Assembly: GCF_900299535.1 (NCBI RefSeq)
Contig: NZ_OMKE01000006.1
Span: 62,001-126,000 of the forward strand
Direction: 5' to 3'
Source: Aquimarina aquimarini
Lineage (GTDB): Bacteria; Bacteroidota; Bacteroidia; Flavobacteriales; Flavobacteriaceae
DNA length: 64,000 bases
Numbering within the stretch: position 1 is the stretch's first letter; each line of letters opens with the position of its first letter. Below the pieces are notes generated by a model. The model was not told the origin of the DNA, did not search any database, and saw nothing but the letters and a program-made list of their open reading frames with translations. The position numbers were made by a program, and so were the translations under genes. Shown in pieces: positions 8,486 to 17,116 of this stretch.

Positions 8486-10564
8486 ATGAGCACAAAAGAT
8501 TCGATTTTTGCGGTACAATCGTACCCAGATCCAACAACAGGAGCAGTCACTTTCAAAACGCCTGCAGAAATTCAAGATTTTACAAACGCTCCAGATAAGC
8601 AAAAAAGATTAAATGTTTTATGGAATCAAAACTTGAATGGGTTTACAGAACAAGGTATGATAGGAAACCCCTGGAATACAGAAAACACTCCTCCAACAAC
8701 CAATTATTTTAACCCAACAAAAGACACTAAAGAATACACTACAGCCCCTATTCAATGGTCACCATTTCCTGGGCGATTGGCATACAATTATCCATCCCTC
8801 AATGACAGTCAGCTTAATGAATTAGCAGACAAAGGAAACATGAGCCAAAAGATTGCAGAAAACCCATGTGATTCTAGTGATCAAAAAAAGATTCCCTATT
8901 TTCCCTATGGCCCTCGTGGTTGGCAAGACGAATATTGCGAATGGGTTGTAACACGGGATCCATCAACAAACAAAATCACAAAAGTTCAGTTTACATGTGA
9001 GAACCCAGAATACTGGAACAGTCTTTGGAAAATTGATCCAAATAAAGTACTTAACATTTACAAAGAACTAACTGGAAACAATACTATTACACTTGAAGAA
9101 TTGAGTCTTCCAGGAGTAATCGACCCTTCAACCTCTCAACCTGCCTATAATCCATTAAATAAATATAATACTGGACCAGATGGAAATACAAACAATGGAG
9201 GAGCAATTCACTTAACAAGCACCCCCAATACACTTCAAACAGAAATCGGATTAGCTACAGCAGCAACGATTATGCGTAATAACCCATCAGGATCAACTGG
9301 AAATACACTCTGGCCACAACGTCAATTCAATGATTTATTGTGTGATGCTCAATTTGGTCAAAAAAACAGAAACAGCGACCCTAATATTGGAGGAAATGTA
9401 AACCTATTGGTAAATGACAACACCACGAGTATGGTTAGCCTTGCAAACCCTCCAGGATTATACATTCAAACACCAAATTTCACAAATTACATAACGCCAG
9501 ATAACTCTGATCCTTCTTCGTGGTGGAAAGTAATTCGAGGAACCAATTCTATAGATGGCCTTCCAGGAGATTTTATTCTACATGCTGTATTCGAAGCACC
9601 TGAAGATTCTGATTATGTTGTAGGAGATGTTAAAATTGGATCCGAAAACATTGAGTGGGGAAGCCAAATTGCACGTACTTTTCAGATGCATATTATAGGA
9701 GCAGCATATGCAGGAGAGAAAGGGCCCTCATATAATGCCGTAGTAGACAAGCCTAATCCACTTGCTCAACCGCTTCAATTATTTTACAAGGATGTATTTG
9801 AATCGATGTATAATACTTCAGTTCCAAACCCTGTAAAAAACCCTATTTCTTTGTTGAGTAACTCTACCTACATTCCTCCAACCATTAATTTAGGTGTCAC
9901 GCTAGCAGAAATGGTTATTACTACAGCAACATGTAATGCAATTGCTGGTAAACAGTCTACTTATCCTACGGTCACGTTTAATGATCCAGCAATTTCTGTT
10001 GAGATTACAGATGTAAAAAATGATGTTTATTACGCTGTACCCGGAAACAGTCAACCAAGTAATAACACCGCAATTTTCATTAAGGTAAGTATTGGCAACA
10101 ATGCAACTCTAGGCGTAAAATCTATACAAATCATTAATCATGATCAAACAGAAAGCACCCCTTTTCCTGCATCACTTGTCGTTAATCCAGTAACAGTTTG
10201 TTCGTATCAAGGATGGCAAAATACAGGGATTACAATCCCTGTAGGAAAAACTGCAAAAATCACATATAGTAGCGGAGAATGGACCGCAAACCCAAATAGT
10301 AATGGTGGGAATTTGTACGACGCCAGCGGAAACCCTGATCAGATCCCTTCAAAATCGGGATACACATTACCAGGTGCCAATGAAGGTGCTCTTATAGGAA
10401 AAATTGAAAATGGTACTCCTTTCAATATTGAGGATAATGCAACAACTCCAAGTGGAGAAGCTGGAGAACTTTCTCTATGTATCAATGATGACTTAAACAA
10501 TCAATACGGTGCAGGTCTGGCAGATAATATTGGTGAGATCGTTGTAACGATTACCATCAATTAA
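8486..10564 (+). CDS. 692-residue protein of unknown function with C-terminal PA-IL (LecA)-like lectin domain
   Basis: No signal peptide or membrane segment is visible. Residues 1 to about 440 are an unrecognised domain rich in Trp, Pro and Asn, with PYGPRGWQDEYCEWVV, a Cys pair (C-x-W... FTCENPEYW), then DPNKVLNIYKELTG and a GGAIHLTSTPNTLQTEIGLA block. About 460-560 look like a beta-sandwich linker. About 570-692 fit the PA-IL/LecA galactose-binding family: GWQNTGITIPVG, the GEWTANP turn, a GYTLPGANEGALIGKI strand pair, and INDDLNNQYGAG...ADN, which lines up with the calcium and sugar loop of LecA (YNDVPGTYGNNS). The partner gene 56 bases downstream codes for a cytochrome-like lipoprotein. 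The N-terminal function is unknown to me; an oxidoreductase partner role is only an inference. Confidence 0.75.
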   Translation: MSTKDSIFAVQSYPDPTTGAVTFKTPAEIQDFTNAPDKQKRLNVLWNQNLNGFTEQGMIGNPWNTENTPPTTNYFNPTKDTKEYTTAPIQWSPFPGRLAYNYPSLNDSQLNELADKGNMSQKIAENPCDSSDQKKIPYFPYGPRGWQDEYCEWVVTRDPSTNKITKVQFTCENPEYWNSLWKIDPNKVLNIYKELTGNNTITLEELSLPGVIDPSTSQPAYNPLNKYNTGPDGNTNNGGAIHLTSTPNTLQTEIGLATAATIMRNNPSGSTGNTLWPQRQFNDLLCDAQFGQKNRNSDPNIGGNVNLLVNDNTTSMVSLANPPGLYIQTPNFTNYITPDNSDPSSWWKVIRGTNSIDGLPGDFILHAVFEAPEDSDYVVGDVKIGSENIEWGSQIARTFQMHIIGAAYAGEKGPSYNAVVDKPNPLAQPLQLFYKDVFESMYNTSVPNPVKNPISLLSNSTYIPPTINLGVTLAEMVITTATCNAIAGKQSTYPTVTFNDPAISVEITDVKNDVYYAVPGNSQPSNNTAIFIKVSIGNNATLGVKSIQIINHDQTESTPFPASLVVNPVTVCSYQGWQNTGITIPVGKTAKITYSSGEWTANPNSNGGNLYDASGNPDQIPSKSGYTLPGANEGALIGKIENGTPFNIEDNATTPSGEAGELSLCINDDLNNQYGAGLADNIGEIVVTITIN

Positions 10565-10578
10565 TACTCATATCATCT

Positions 10579-10606
10579 AAAAGGGGGAAATTCATCCCCC
10601 TTTTTT
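10579..10606 (+). terminator. terminator between the lectin-domain gene and the CxxCH lipoprotein gene
   Basis: AAAAGGGGG (10579-10587) pairs with CCCCCTTTT (10596-10604), followed by further T. It ends only 14 bases before the ATG of the next gene, so it probably attenuates rather than fully separates the pair. Confidence 0.8.
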
Positions 10607-10620
10607 AATATTTCAAAACC

Positions 10621-12120
10621 ATGAAACATCTATATAAATTACTGTTTACTTTGCTTGGGGTAACAGGAATCATCTTGCATTCTTGCGCAAAGGGTAAAGT
10701 AGAAAAAACAAAAGTATTGTTCAATAAATTCACCAGCCCCCAATGTAATTGTTATAAAAACAATGTTGGAGATGGATTGACTATCAATTTTAACGATTCT
10801 GTTCCTGGAGATTTATTAGTTTTTGATCAGACCAAAGCAAACTGTTTTGCATGGCAGTCTTTCATTTCTTTAAACTGGCCAACAAACGGGAGTAACTTCT
10901 TTGGCAAACAAGGAGACAAATCCTTCGTGCAATGGGAAACATTTATGCCCAAAGATGTACTTTTTAATGCCCAAGGTACCAAACCACCAAACTGGGGAAC
11001 AATGATCTCTAAAGAATACATCCAAAAATTTGATTCCCAACGTTCTCTTCTTAATAAACAAAACACAAAACTCTTAACCTTCGTAAAAAAGGCAACCACC
11101 TCAGATACTTTAGAGGGATTAGACATTAGCCAAGCTTTTCCTGGTAATGCCCCCAACTGGTTAGGTGCTCAAAACCGTACCAATGTATGGTATGAGATTA
11201 TGTTGAACAAGGACTACTATGATTTTGTTGTTGAAAAAGGGTATTACAACGCCGCAACACAGCACGATTCTATTTTGGCTGGAATTCCGATCAATTTTCC
11301 TCAAGGAGAATATGGTACAAACGGTTTTGACGGGGCAACAGGTGCCATTGAACTAAAGGCCGCATGGATGGAAGTTACAGACCAAGGGAATAAAAAATGG
11401 AACCGGTATAAACTATCAAAAGCAACAGTACTAGATCCATATACATCAAAGCATCGGGTAACAACAGTAGCACTGGTAGGGCTACATATTTTGCATAAAA
11501 CACAAAATCAGCCAACATGGGTTTGGGCTACCTTTGAACATGTAGACAATGTTCCTGGCTCATCAGACTCAAGTAGTTATAATTTTTATAACGAGAATTG
11601 CACAGATACAACTGTGACTTTAAAAAACGGAAAAACAGTTACGGTAACATGTAAAGCAAATACACCTCCTCCATATTACTTAACAGATGCACCTCCTGTA
11701 CCGATCCAAATCACTCGACAAAACCCAATTGATCCCAATAATGCAAAACCAATCAACAAAGAAATACAACAAGCCATTGATTCCTTGTATAATAAATCTG
11801 TGTACCAATACTATGAACTCGTTGACGTAATTTGGGCACAAGCATATATGGCCGACCCAACAACCCCTGTAACTAGTCCACGTAATATAGCTCCAGCAAC
11901 GATGACTAGCGGAGCGAATATTGTGGCAAATACAACGATGGAAAGTTATATCCAAAATACTACATGTTACCAATGTCATGCGAGAAGCACTATTGCTCCT
12001 TTCCCTCCTGATTCTCTAAAAAATAATATTTTTGCAGATTTTAGCTTTGCAATACGTTTCGCTGGGTATACCAAATTTCAAAAAGAACATTGGAAATCTT
12101 CAGCTAAAAAAGAAGAATAG
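10621..12120 (+). CDS. lipoprotein with a single CxxCH cytochrome c motif
   Basis: A 499-residue protein with signal peptide and lipobox ILHSC (Cys22), so membrane-anchored outside the cytoplasm. The N-terminal part has CNCYKNN and ANCFAWQSFISLNWP, the latter a phrase I associate with a poorly described family often labelled cytochrome c-like. Near the C-terminus TTCYQCHARS gives one haem c attachment site (C449, C452, H453); a Met or His as sixth ligand is not obvious. Between them lie Trp-rich stretches without a known fold. It follows the lectin-domain protein, and I infer that the two act together, perhaps as an extracellular or periplasmic redox pair. The signal-less first protein against this exported second one is unexplained. 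Confidence 0.72.
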   Translation: MKHLYKLLFTLLGVTGIILHSCAKGKVEKTKVLFNKFTSPQCNCYKNNVGDGLTINFNDSVPGDLLVFDQTKANCFAWQSFISLNWPTNGSNFFGKQGDKSFVQWETFMPKDVLFNAQGTKPPNWGTMISKEYIQKFDSQRSLLNKQNTKLLTFVKKATTSDTLEGLDISQAFPGNAPNWLGAQNRTNVWYEIMLNKDYYDFVVEKGYYNAATQHDSILAGIPINFPQGEYGTNGFDGATGAIELKAAWMEVTDQGNKKWNRYKLSKATVLDPYTSKHRVTTVALVGLHILHKTQNQPTWVWATFEHVDNVPGSSDSSSYNFYNENCTDTTVTLKNGKTVTVTCKANTPPPYYLTDAPPVPIQITRQNPIDPNNAKPINKEIQQAIDSLYNKSVYQYYELVDVIWAQAYMADPTTPVTSPRNIAPATMTSGANIVANTTMESYIQNTTCYQCHARSTIAPFPPDSLKNNIFADFSFAIRFAGYTKFQKEHWKSSAKKEE

Positions 12121-12425
12121 TATTCTAAAGTTAAAATGTCTAGAAGCTATTTTTACCGGCCTTTGCTTTTCTTGAAAAAATCAAACTGTAACCATTTTTT
12201 TGAGGGTTACTAGTGAATGTTGTGATTCTCAAATGTTAAAAAAGTATCGATTCATGACAAAGAATGGATCAAGATAAGAGCAGGTTTTTCAATTTAACTA
12301 TGGAATTACAGAAGCACTTAAAAAACTCTTCAAACATTTTGCAATGTTAAATCAGTAAAAAATCTTTATATAGAAAACTAGTATCACAACAGAAGAAAAT
12401 CGACCAATGTTGTTCAAAAAAAACG
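12121..12425. other. intergenic region with possible gene debris
   Basis: No intact gene. At 12254-12357 one frame reads MTKNGSR, a stop, then about 25 residues (EQVFQFNYGITEALKKLFKH and a few more) before a second stop, which looks protein-like but is too short to place. A weak GTAACC/GGTTAC hairpin sits near 12188-12211. Confidence 0.3.
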
Positions 12426-12457
12426 AAAGCCCTAAGTGATTGAATACTTAGGGCTTT
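12426..12457 (-). terminator. terminator after tRNA-Gln
   Basis: A 12-bp stem AAAGCCCTAAGT/ACTTAGGGCTTT with an 8-base loop, followed on the minus strand by a run rich in T. It lies 6 bases past the 3' end of the tRNA gene; the plus side also has five T, so it may work in both directions. Confidence 0.8.
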
Positions 12458-12462
12458 TTCCG

Positions 12463-12535
12463 TTGGTCTACTAGGGCTCGAACCTAGACTCTTCTGGACC
12501 AAAACCAGACGTGTTGCCAGTTACACCATAGACCA
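12463..12535 (-). tRNA. tRNA-Gln (anticodon TTG)
   Basis: A 73-base cloverleaf is seen on the minus strand: acceptor TGGTCTA/TAGACCA, D arm GTGT-loop-ACAC, anticodon stem TCTGG/CCAGA with loop TTTTGGT (anticodon TTG), T arm CTAGG-TTCGAGC-CCTAG, discriminator A. The CCA end is not encoded. The weak U1-A72 pair is usual for tRNA-Gln. Confidence 0.95.
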
Positions 12536-12743
12536 ATAAGTGATTGCGGGTGCAAATTTAAAACTTTCTTTCATCTCTGCAAACATTTTTTTAATTTATT
12601 TTATTTTATTTCACTTCTACGGTTTCAAAAACAAAATAACAGGCTTTAAAATATAAACTTCTGTTAAGCGTTTCCTAAAAAAAACAAGGTTAAAGTATTT
12701 TTATTACTAAATTCGCCACACGTTATATAACCTAACAATTCTT

Positions 12744-15700
12744 ATGAGTACATTCAACTTTACCAAGTGGAATAAAATAACAGGATGGATCGTTTTTGCG
12801 ATTGCATTATGTGTTTACGGAATGACTGTAGAGCCTACTGCTAGTTTTTGGGATGCAGGAGAATATATTGCTACTTCATCAAAATTACAAGTTGGCCACC
12901 CTCCTGGAGCGCCTTTATTTCAAATGATAGGAGCTTTTGCTTCTTCTTTTGCAACAGATCCAACTCAAATTGCATTAATGGTAAATATGACATCTGCTTT
13001 TGCAAGTGCTTTTACTATTTTATTCATGTTTTGGTCAATAACCATTCTTGTAAAAAAGATAACTACAAAAGAAGAAGAACTGACCAGCGGAAAAGCGATT
13101 GCAATTTTAGGTAGTGGACTTGTTGGATCATTAGCTTTTACATTTACAGATAGTTTTTGGTTTAATGCTGTTGAAGCAGAGGTGTACGCCATGGCTACCT
13201 GTATTCTATCTGTACTTTTCTATCTAGGGTTATTATGGGAAAGAGATATGCATACTCCAAGGGGAAATAAATGGTTGATATTGATCTCCTTTATTGTTGG
13301 ACTCTCTTTTGGTGTTCACTTTATGGGACTACTATCAATTCCTGCAATCGGATTACTATATTACTTCAAGAACTATAAAGAGATTACTGTCAAAAATTTT
13401 ATAATTGCTAATATTACAGTAGTTCTCATACTACTATTTATATTCAAGCTTTTATTGCCCTCTACATTAAAATTCTTTGGTATTGCCGAAGTCTTTTTTA
13501 TAAACACTATCGGCTTGCCGTTTAACTCAGGAACTATCATTGCAGGGCTTATAATAATTGCTGTTTTCTACTTCAGTATAAAATACACTAGAGAAAAAAA
13601 CTACACGCAAGTAAACACTTTGCTACTTTGCATTATGTTTATACTTATTGGGTTTTCTAGCTGGATTATGCTACCTATTCGTGCAAATGCAGGAACTGTA
13701 ATAAACGAAAACAACCCAAACAATGCTCGAGAGCTTCTAGCATATTACAACCTTGAACAATATCCTGAAACTCATCTTTTTTATGGCCCACAATTTACAG
13801 AGATATACGCTCATTTAGATAAAGATAATCCGTATAGAGACGCAAAACCTAAATATGAAAAAGACCTTAAATTAGGAAAATACATTATTGTAAACGATTG
13901 GGAAAATGCAAGGCAAAATCTTGATGATGCTCATAAAGCTATTTTACCAAGAATGTGGAGTACAGAGCACATTGCTAACTACATGGAGTTTACAGGGCCT
14001 ATTAAATTCACTATAAAACCTGAATACCAAAGTGAAGAAGAGCTTCTTAAAGCTGTTACACAATTTAAAAGAGAATATGCTTCAGGCAAACTAGATAATG
14101 ACGATTACAATAAATTTCTACAATCTTTTGGTAATTATATTGATGTAGAGAAACCTTCCTTTTGGGACAATGTCGTCTATCTATTTGATTACCAAATGGG
14201 CTATATGTATTGGCGTTATTTTATGTGGAATTTTGTAGGAAGACAAGATGATAACCAAGGTAAGCTTACTGATCTTGAAGGAAACTGGTTAAGCGGTATT
14301 ACTTTTATTGATGAGATGAGACTAGGTTCTCAAGATAACCTACCTACTGATGTGCTTAAAAACAAAGCAAGGAATACTTATTACTTCTTGCCATTACTTC
14401 TTGGGTTAATCGGTTTTATGTTTTTATTACAACATGACAAGAAAAAATTCTGGGTTCTACTTGTCTTTTTCTTATTTACTGGATTGGCTCTAAAAGTATA
14501 TCTTAACGAAAGGCCTTTTGAACCAAGAGAACGAGACTATGCGCTCGTAGGATCTTTTTATGTATTTGCCATCTGGATTGGGATTGGAGTATATGCTTTA
14601 TTTGATTTATTCAAAAAACACCTAAACCCTAAAATACTTGCTCCAGTAATTACCACAGTATGCTTGCTAGCTGTACCTGTTCTATTGGCCTCTCAAAACT
14701 GGGATGACCACGATCGATCTAATCGATATACTGCACAGGCAATGGCAAAGATGTATCTACAGTCCTGTCAAGAAGATGCCATACTATTTACCATAGGAGA
14801 TAATGACACATTTGCTCTATGGTATGCACAAGAGATCGAAGGCTACCGTACAGATGTTAGAACCGTAAACACAAGTCTTTTTGCTACAGATTGGTACATC
14901 GACCAAATGAAAAGAGCTGCATACAAAGGAAAACCTATTCCTTCTCAGTTAACCCACGAATTCTATAGATACGGAAACAATGATGCAATCTATTATAAGA
15001 AATACCCTAAAATACCCGACACCTTAGACATAAAATCTTGGATGAGTTTTATTCAGAGTGACAACCCTGTTACTAAAGGAGATTTACAAAGTGGTAAAAA
15101 GGTAAATACATTTCCAGCTAAACACATACGAATCCCTGTTGATAAAAAAGCTGTATTAAAAAATGGTATTGTTGCTCAAAAAGATGCACATCTTATTGTT
15201 CCTTATATCGACATTCACTTAAAAGGGGATCTGTTATTCAAAAACCGCCTTTTAATGTTAGATATTATTGCCAACAACAACTGGGAACGACCTATTTATT
15301 TTACAGGAGGTAGCTATGGCGACGATGATTTTTTATGGATGAAAGACTACTTACAACTAGACGGGGTCACCTTTAAACTAGTCCCTATTCGTACCAAGGT
15401 AAACCCTCGAAACCCTTTTGAAATGGGTCGAATAGATACAGATCTTATGTATAAGAATGTAACTAGTTGGGATTGGGGTAATAGTAACGATCCAAATATA
15501 TACCATGATCCAGAAACTAGAAAAAATGCGATTACATACCGTAGTAATCTAGCTAGGCTTGTAGAAACCTTAATTCAAGAAAGTAAAAAAGATAAAGCCA
15601 AAGAAATTCTGGATTTGGCAATGGATAAAATGCCGATAGAATATTATGAGTATTACACTTTGATAGAACCTTATATCACTGGATACTATGAAGTAGGTGA

Positions 15701-16052
15701 AAAACAAAAAGCTCGTGACCTTTGGTCTAAACTTGCCAAAAAATATCAAGAACAACTCAATTATTTTGGTAGTCTTGAGCTTAAAGATCAATACCGTTAT
15801 GCTGAAGAAATTGTAACCAATGTAGAACGTTATCGTGGTGTCATTGATCTATTACTCATTAGTAAAGACAGAGAAATGATCGAAGAAAAGGCAGAAGAGT
15901 TTAACAAATATCTCAGGCTATTTAAAAGACTATACTCTTCAGATGAAGAATATAGTGACGAAGAAACTTTACGTAAACAAGAAGAAGAGTTAGTTAAAGA
16001 ATCTCAGGACCAAGAAAAGCCTCTGGACTCCTTAGACAGTATACCAAATTAA
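12744..16052 (+). CDS. glycosyltransferase family 117 / DUF2723 membrane protein
   Basis: An 1102-residue protein of the DUF2723 (GT117) family, related in plan to protein O-mannosyltransferases. The N-terminal half has about ten or more membrane segments, with the first periplasmic loop PTASFWDAGEYIATS (D37, E40) and VGHPPGAPLF (H52), the likely catalytic acidic site. After a soluble insert (about 360-510) a second membrane block follows with a NERPFEPRERDYAL loop, then a soluble C-terminal domain from about 660, including QEDAILFTIGDNDTFALWY and helical repeats. Family knowledge suggests transfer of a sugar from a lipid-linked donor to an exported acceptor; the acceptor cannot be told. It is followed by a terminator and a polysaccharide deacetylase gene. 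Confidence 0.88.
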   Translation: MSTFNFTKWNKITGWIVFAIALCVYGMTVEPTASFWDAGEYIATSSKLQVGHPPGAPLFQMIGAFASSFATDPTQIALMVNMTSAFASAFTILFMFWSITILVKKITTKEEELTSGKAIAILGSGLVGSLAFTFTDSFWFNAVEAEVYAMATCILSVLFYLGLLWERDMHTPRGNKWLILISFIVGLSFGVHFMGLLSIPAIGLLYYFKNYKEITVKNFIIANITVVLILLFIFKLLLPSTLKFFGIAEVFFINTIGLPFNSGTIIAGLIIIAVFYFSIKYTREKNYTQVNTLLLCIMFILIGFSSWIMLPIRANAGTVINENNPNNARELLAYYNLEQYPETHLFYGPQFTEIYAHLDKDNPYRDAKPKYEKDLKLGKYIIVNDWENARQNLDDAHKAILPRMWSTEHIANYMEFTGPIKFTIKPEYQSEEELLKAVTQFKREYASGKLDNDDYNKFLQSFGNYIDVEKPSFWDNVVYLFDYQMGYMYWRYFMWNFVGRQDDNQGKLTDLEGNWLSGITFIDEMRLGSQDNLPTDVLKNKARNTYYFLPLLLGLIGFMFLLQHDKKKFWVLLVFFLFTGLALKVYLNERPFEPRERDYALVGSFYVFAIWIGIGVYALFDLFKKHLNPKILAPVITTVCLLAVPVLLASQNWDDHDRSNRYTAQAMAKMYLQSCQEDAILFTIGDNDTFALWYAQEIEGYRTDVRTVNTSLFATDWYIDQMKRAAYKGKPIPSQLTHEFYRYGNNDAIYYKKYPKIPDTLDIKSWMSFIQSDNPVTKGDLQSGKKVNTFPAKHIRIPVDKKAVLKNGIVAQKDAHLIVPYIDIHLKGDLLFKNRLLMLDIIANNNWERPIYFTGGSYGDDDFLWMKDYLQLDGVTFKLVPIRTKVNPRNPFEMGRIDTDLMYKNVTSWDWGNSNDPNIYHDPETRKNAITYRSNLARLVETLIQESKKDKAKEILDLAMDKMPIEYYEYYTLIEPYITGYYEVGEKQKARDLWSKLAKKYQEQLNYFGSLELKDQYRYAEEIVTNVERYRGVIDLLLISKDREMIEEKAEEFNKYLRLFKRLYSSDEEYSDEETLRKQEEELVKESQDQEKPLDSLDSIPN

Positions 16053-16057
16053 CAACT

Positions 16058-16093
16058 AAAAGGAGGCTCTTAAAAACAAGCCTCCTTTTTTTA
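16058..16093 (+). terminator. terminator after the GT117 gene
   Basis: AAAAGGAGGCT pairs with AGCCTCCTTTT around a 10-base loop (16058-16089), with a T run. It ends about 15 bases before the GTG start of the next gene. Confidence 0.8.
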
Positions 16094-16108
16094 TACAATC
16101 AAATACAG

Positions 16109-16768
16109 GTGATCCCAACAAAAACTCCTAAAATCCTCAAAAGACTGTTCCCTGATTACGTATGGGACATTCCTTGTGATCACAAAAAGAAATTATATCT
16201 TACTTTTGATGACGGCCCTATCCCTGATGTTACAGAGTTTGTTCTTAATCAATTAAAACGTTATAACGCTAAGGCTACTTTTTTTTGTATTGGTGACAAT
16301 ATTAGAAAACATCCTAGTATCTTTCAACAAATCGTATCAGAAGGTCATACAATAGGTAACCATACTATGAATCACCTCAAAGCATGGAGGAACAATCTCG
16401 AAACTTACATTTGTAATACTATTGATTGCCAAAAAATGATTTCAAAATACACCCCTAAAGATTACCCACAATTATTATTCAGACCTCCTCACGGGCAGAT
16501 AAGTCAAACCAAATTGAAAGAATTAAAAAAACTAGGGTATTCGATTATATTATGGGATGTTTTATCAAAAGATTGGAAACAAAATATATCTCCTGAAATT
16601 TGCACTCAAAACGTTATTAAGAACGCAAAAGAAGGAAGTATCATCGTTTTTCATGACAGCATAAAGGCTTCAAAGAATCTTAAAGAAGCGTTACCTAAAG
16701 TCTTAGAATATTTTACTGAATTAGGGTATACTTTTGAATCTATCAAACTCAAACATACTCCTTCATAA
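16109..16768 (+). CDS. polysaccharide deacetylase (NodB domain) family protein
   Basis: A 219-residue CE4-type deacetylase. The NodB motifs are complete: LTFDDGP (D34, D35), HTIGNHTMNH (metal ligands H85, H89), RPPHGQ (R125), ILWDV and IVFHDS (H182). No signal peptide is seen, so it may act in the cytoplasm or be a short form; substrates in this family are N-acetylated sugars. The start is GTG, which fits because no in-frame ATG precedes the conserved region. Only about 15 bases separate it from the terminator of the GT117 gene. Its 3' end overlaps the converging thioredoxin-like gene by 20 bases. Confidence 0.88.
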   Translation: MIPTKTPKILKRLFPDYVWDIPCDHKKKLYLTFDDGPIPDVTEFVLNQLKRYNAKATFFCIGDNIRKHPSIFQQIVSEGHTIGNHTMNHLKAWRNNLETYICNTIDCQKMISKYTPKDYPQLLFRPPHGQISQTKLKELKKLGYSIILWDVLSKDWKQNISPEICTQNVIKNAKEGSIIVFHDSIKASKNLKEALPKVLEYFTELGYTFESIKLKHTPS

Positions 16769-17045
16769 GACCTATGAGCGTATTAGCATCCTGCTCTCCA
16801 CTTTGTCTCCATACCATTTCTCCTTTTTTATAGATCATTAAGGTAGGAAGCCCTTTGATACGTAATGCTGTAGCTAGTTCTTCATTTTTATCTACATCTA
16901 TTTTTATAACCCTTCCCTTGTCACCAAGTGCAGCGGCTACATCTTTTAACACAGGATGCATAGCCAAAGAAGGCTCATTCCATTCTGTGAAAAAGTCTAA
17001 TAAAACAGGTACTTCAATACCAATCAGATCTCCAAACTTAGACAT
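16749..17045 (-). CDS. thioredoxin-fold protein lacking both active-site cysteines
   Basis: A 98-residue protein with a complete thioredoxin fold: VLLDFFTEW, the helix MHPVLKDVAAALGD, the strand VIKIDVDKN, and GLPTLMIY with the cis-Pro (P67). The WCGPC active site is replaced by WNEPS (W22-S26), so it cannot do dithiol exchange; it must be a binding protein or chaperone, or use another chemistry. I have an impression that this variant recurs in Flavobacteriaceae beside normal thioredoxins. No signal peptide. It has its own upstream gap and overlaps the deacetylase gene tail to tail. Confidence 0.85.
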   Translation of the reverse strand: MSKFGDLIGIEVPVLLDFFTEWNEPSLAMHPVLKDVAAALGDKGRVIKIDVDKNEELATALRIKGLPTLMIYKKGEMVWRQSGEQDANTLIGLMKEYV

Positions 17046-17116
17046 GTTTAAAAACTTTTATGTTTGAGGCTTATTAGTAAGCACTAAACAGTTGTAAATA
17101 TAACACTTTCTCTGAA

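Noticed and set aside
10827-11156. Minus-strand frame of 109 residues in the cytochrome-like lipoprotein gene
   Set aside because: Fully inside a well-supported gene on the other strand, no family match.
12254-12357. Possible transposase fragment near tRNA-Gln
   Set aside because: Only about 30 readable codons with an internal stop; no inverted repeats or target duplication seen, so no mobile element is claimed at this tRNA.
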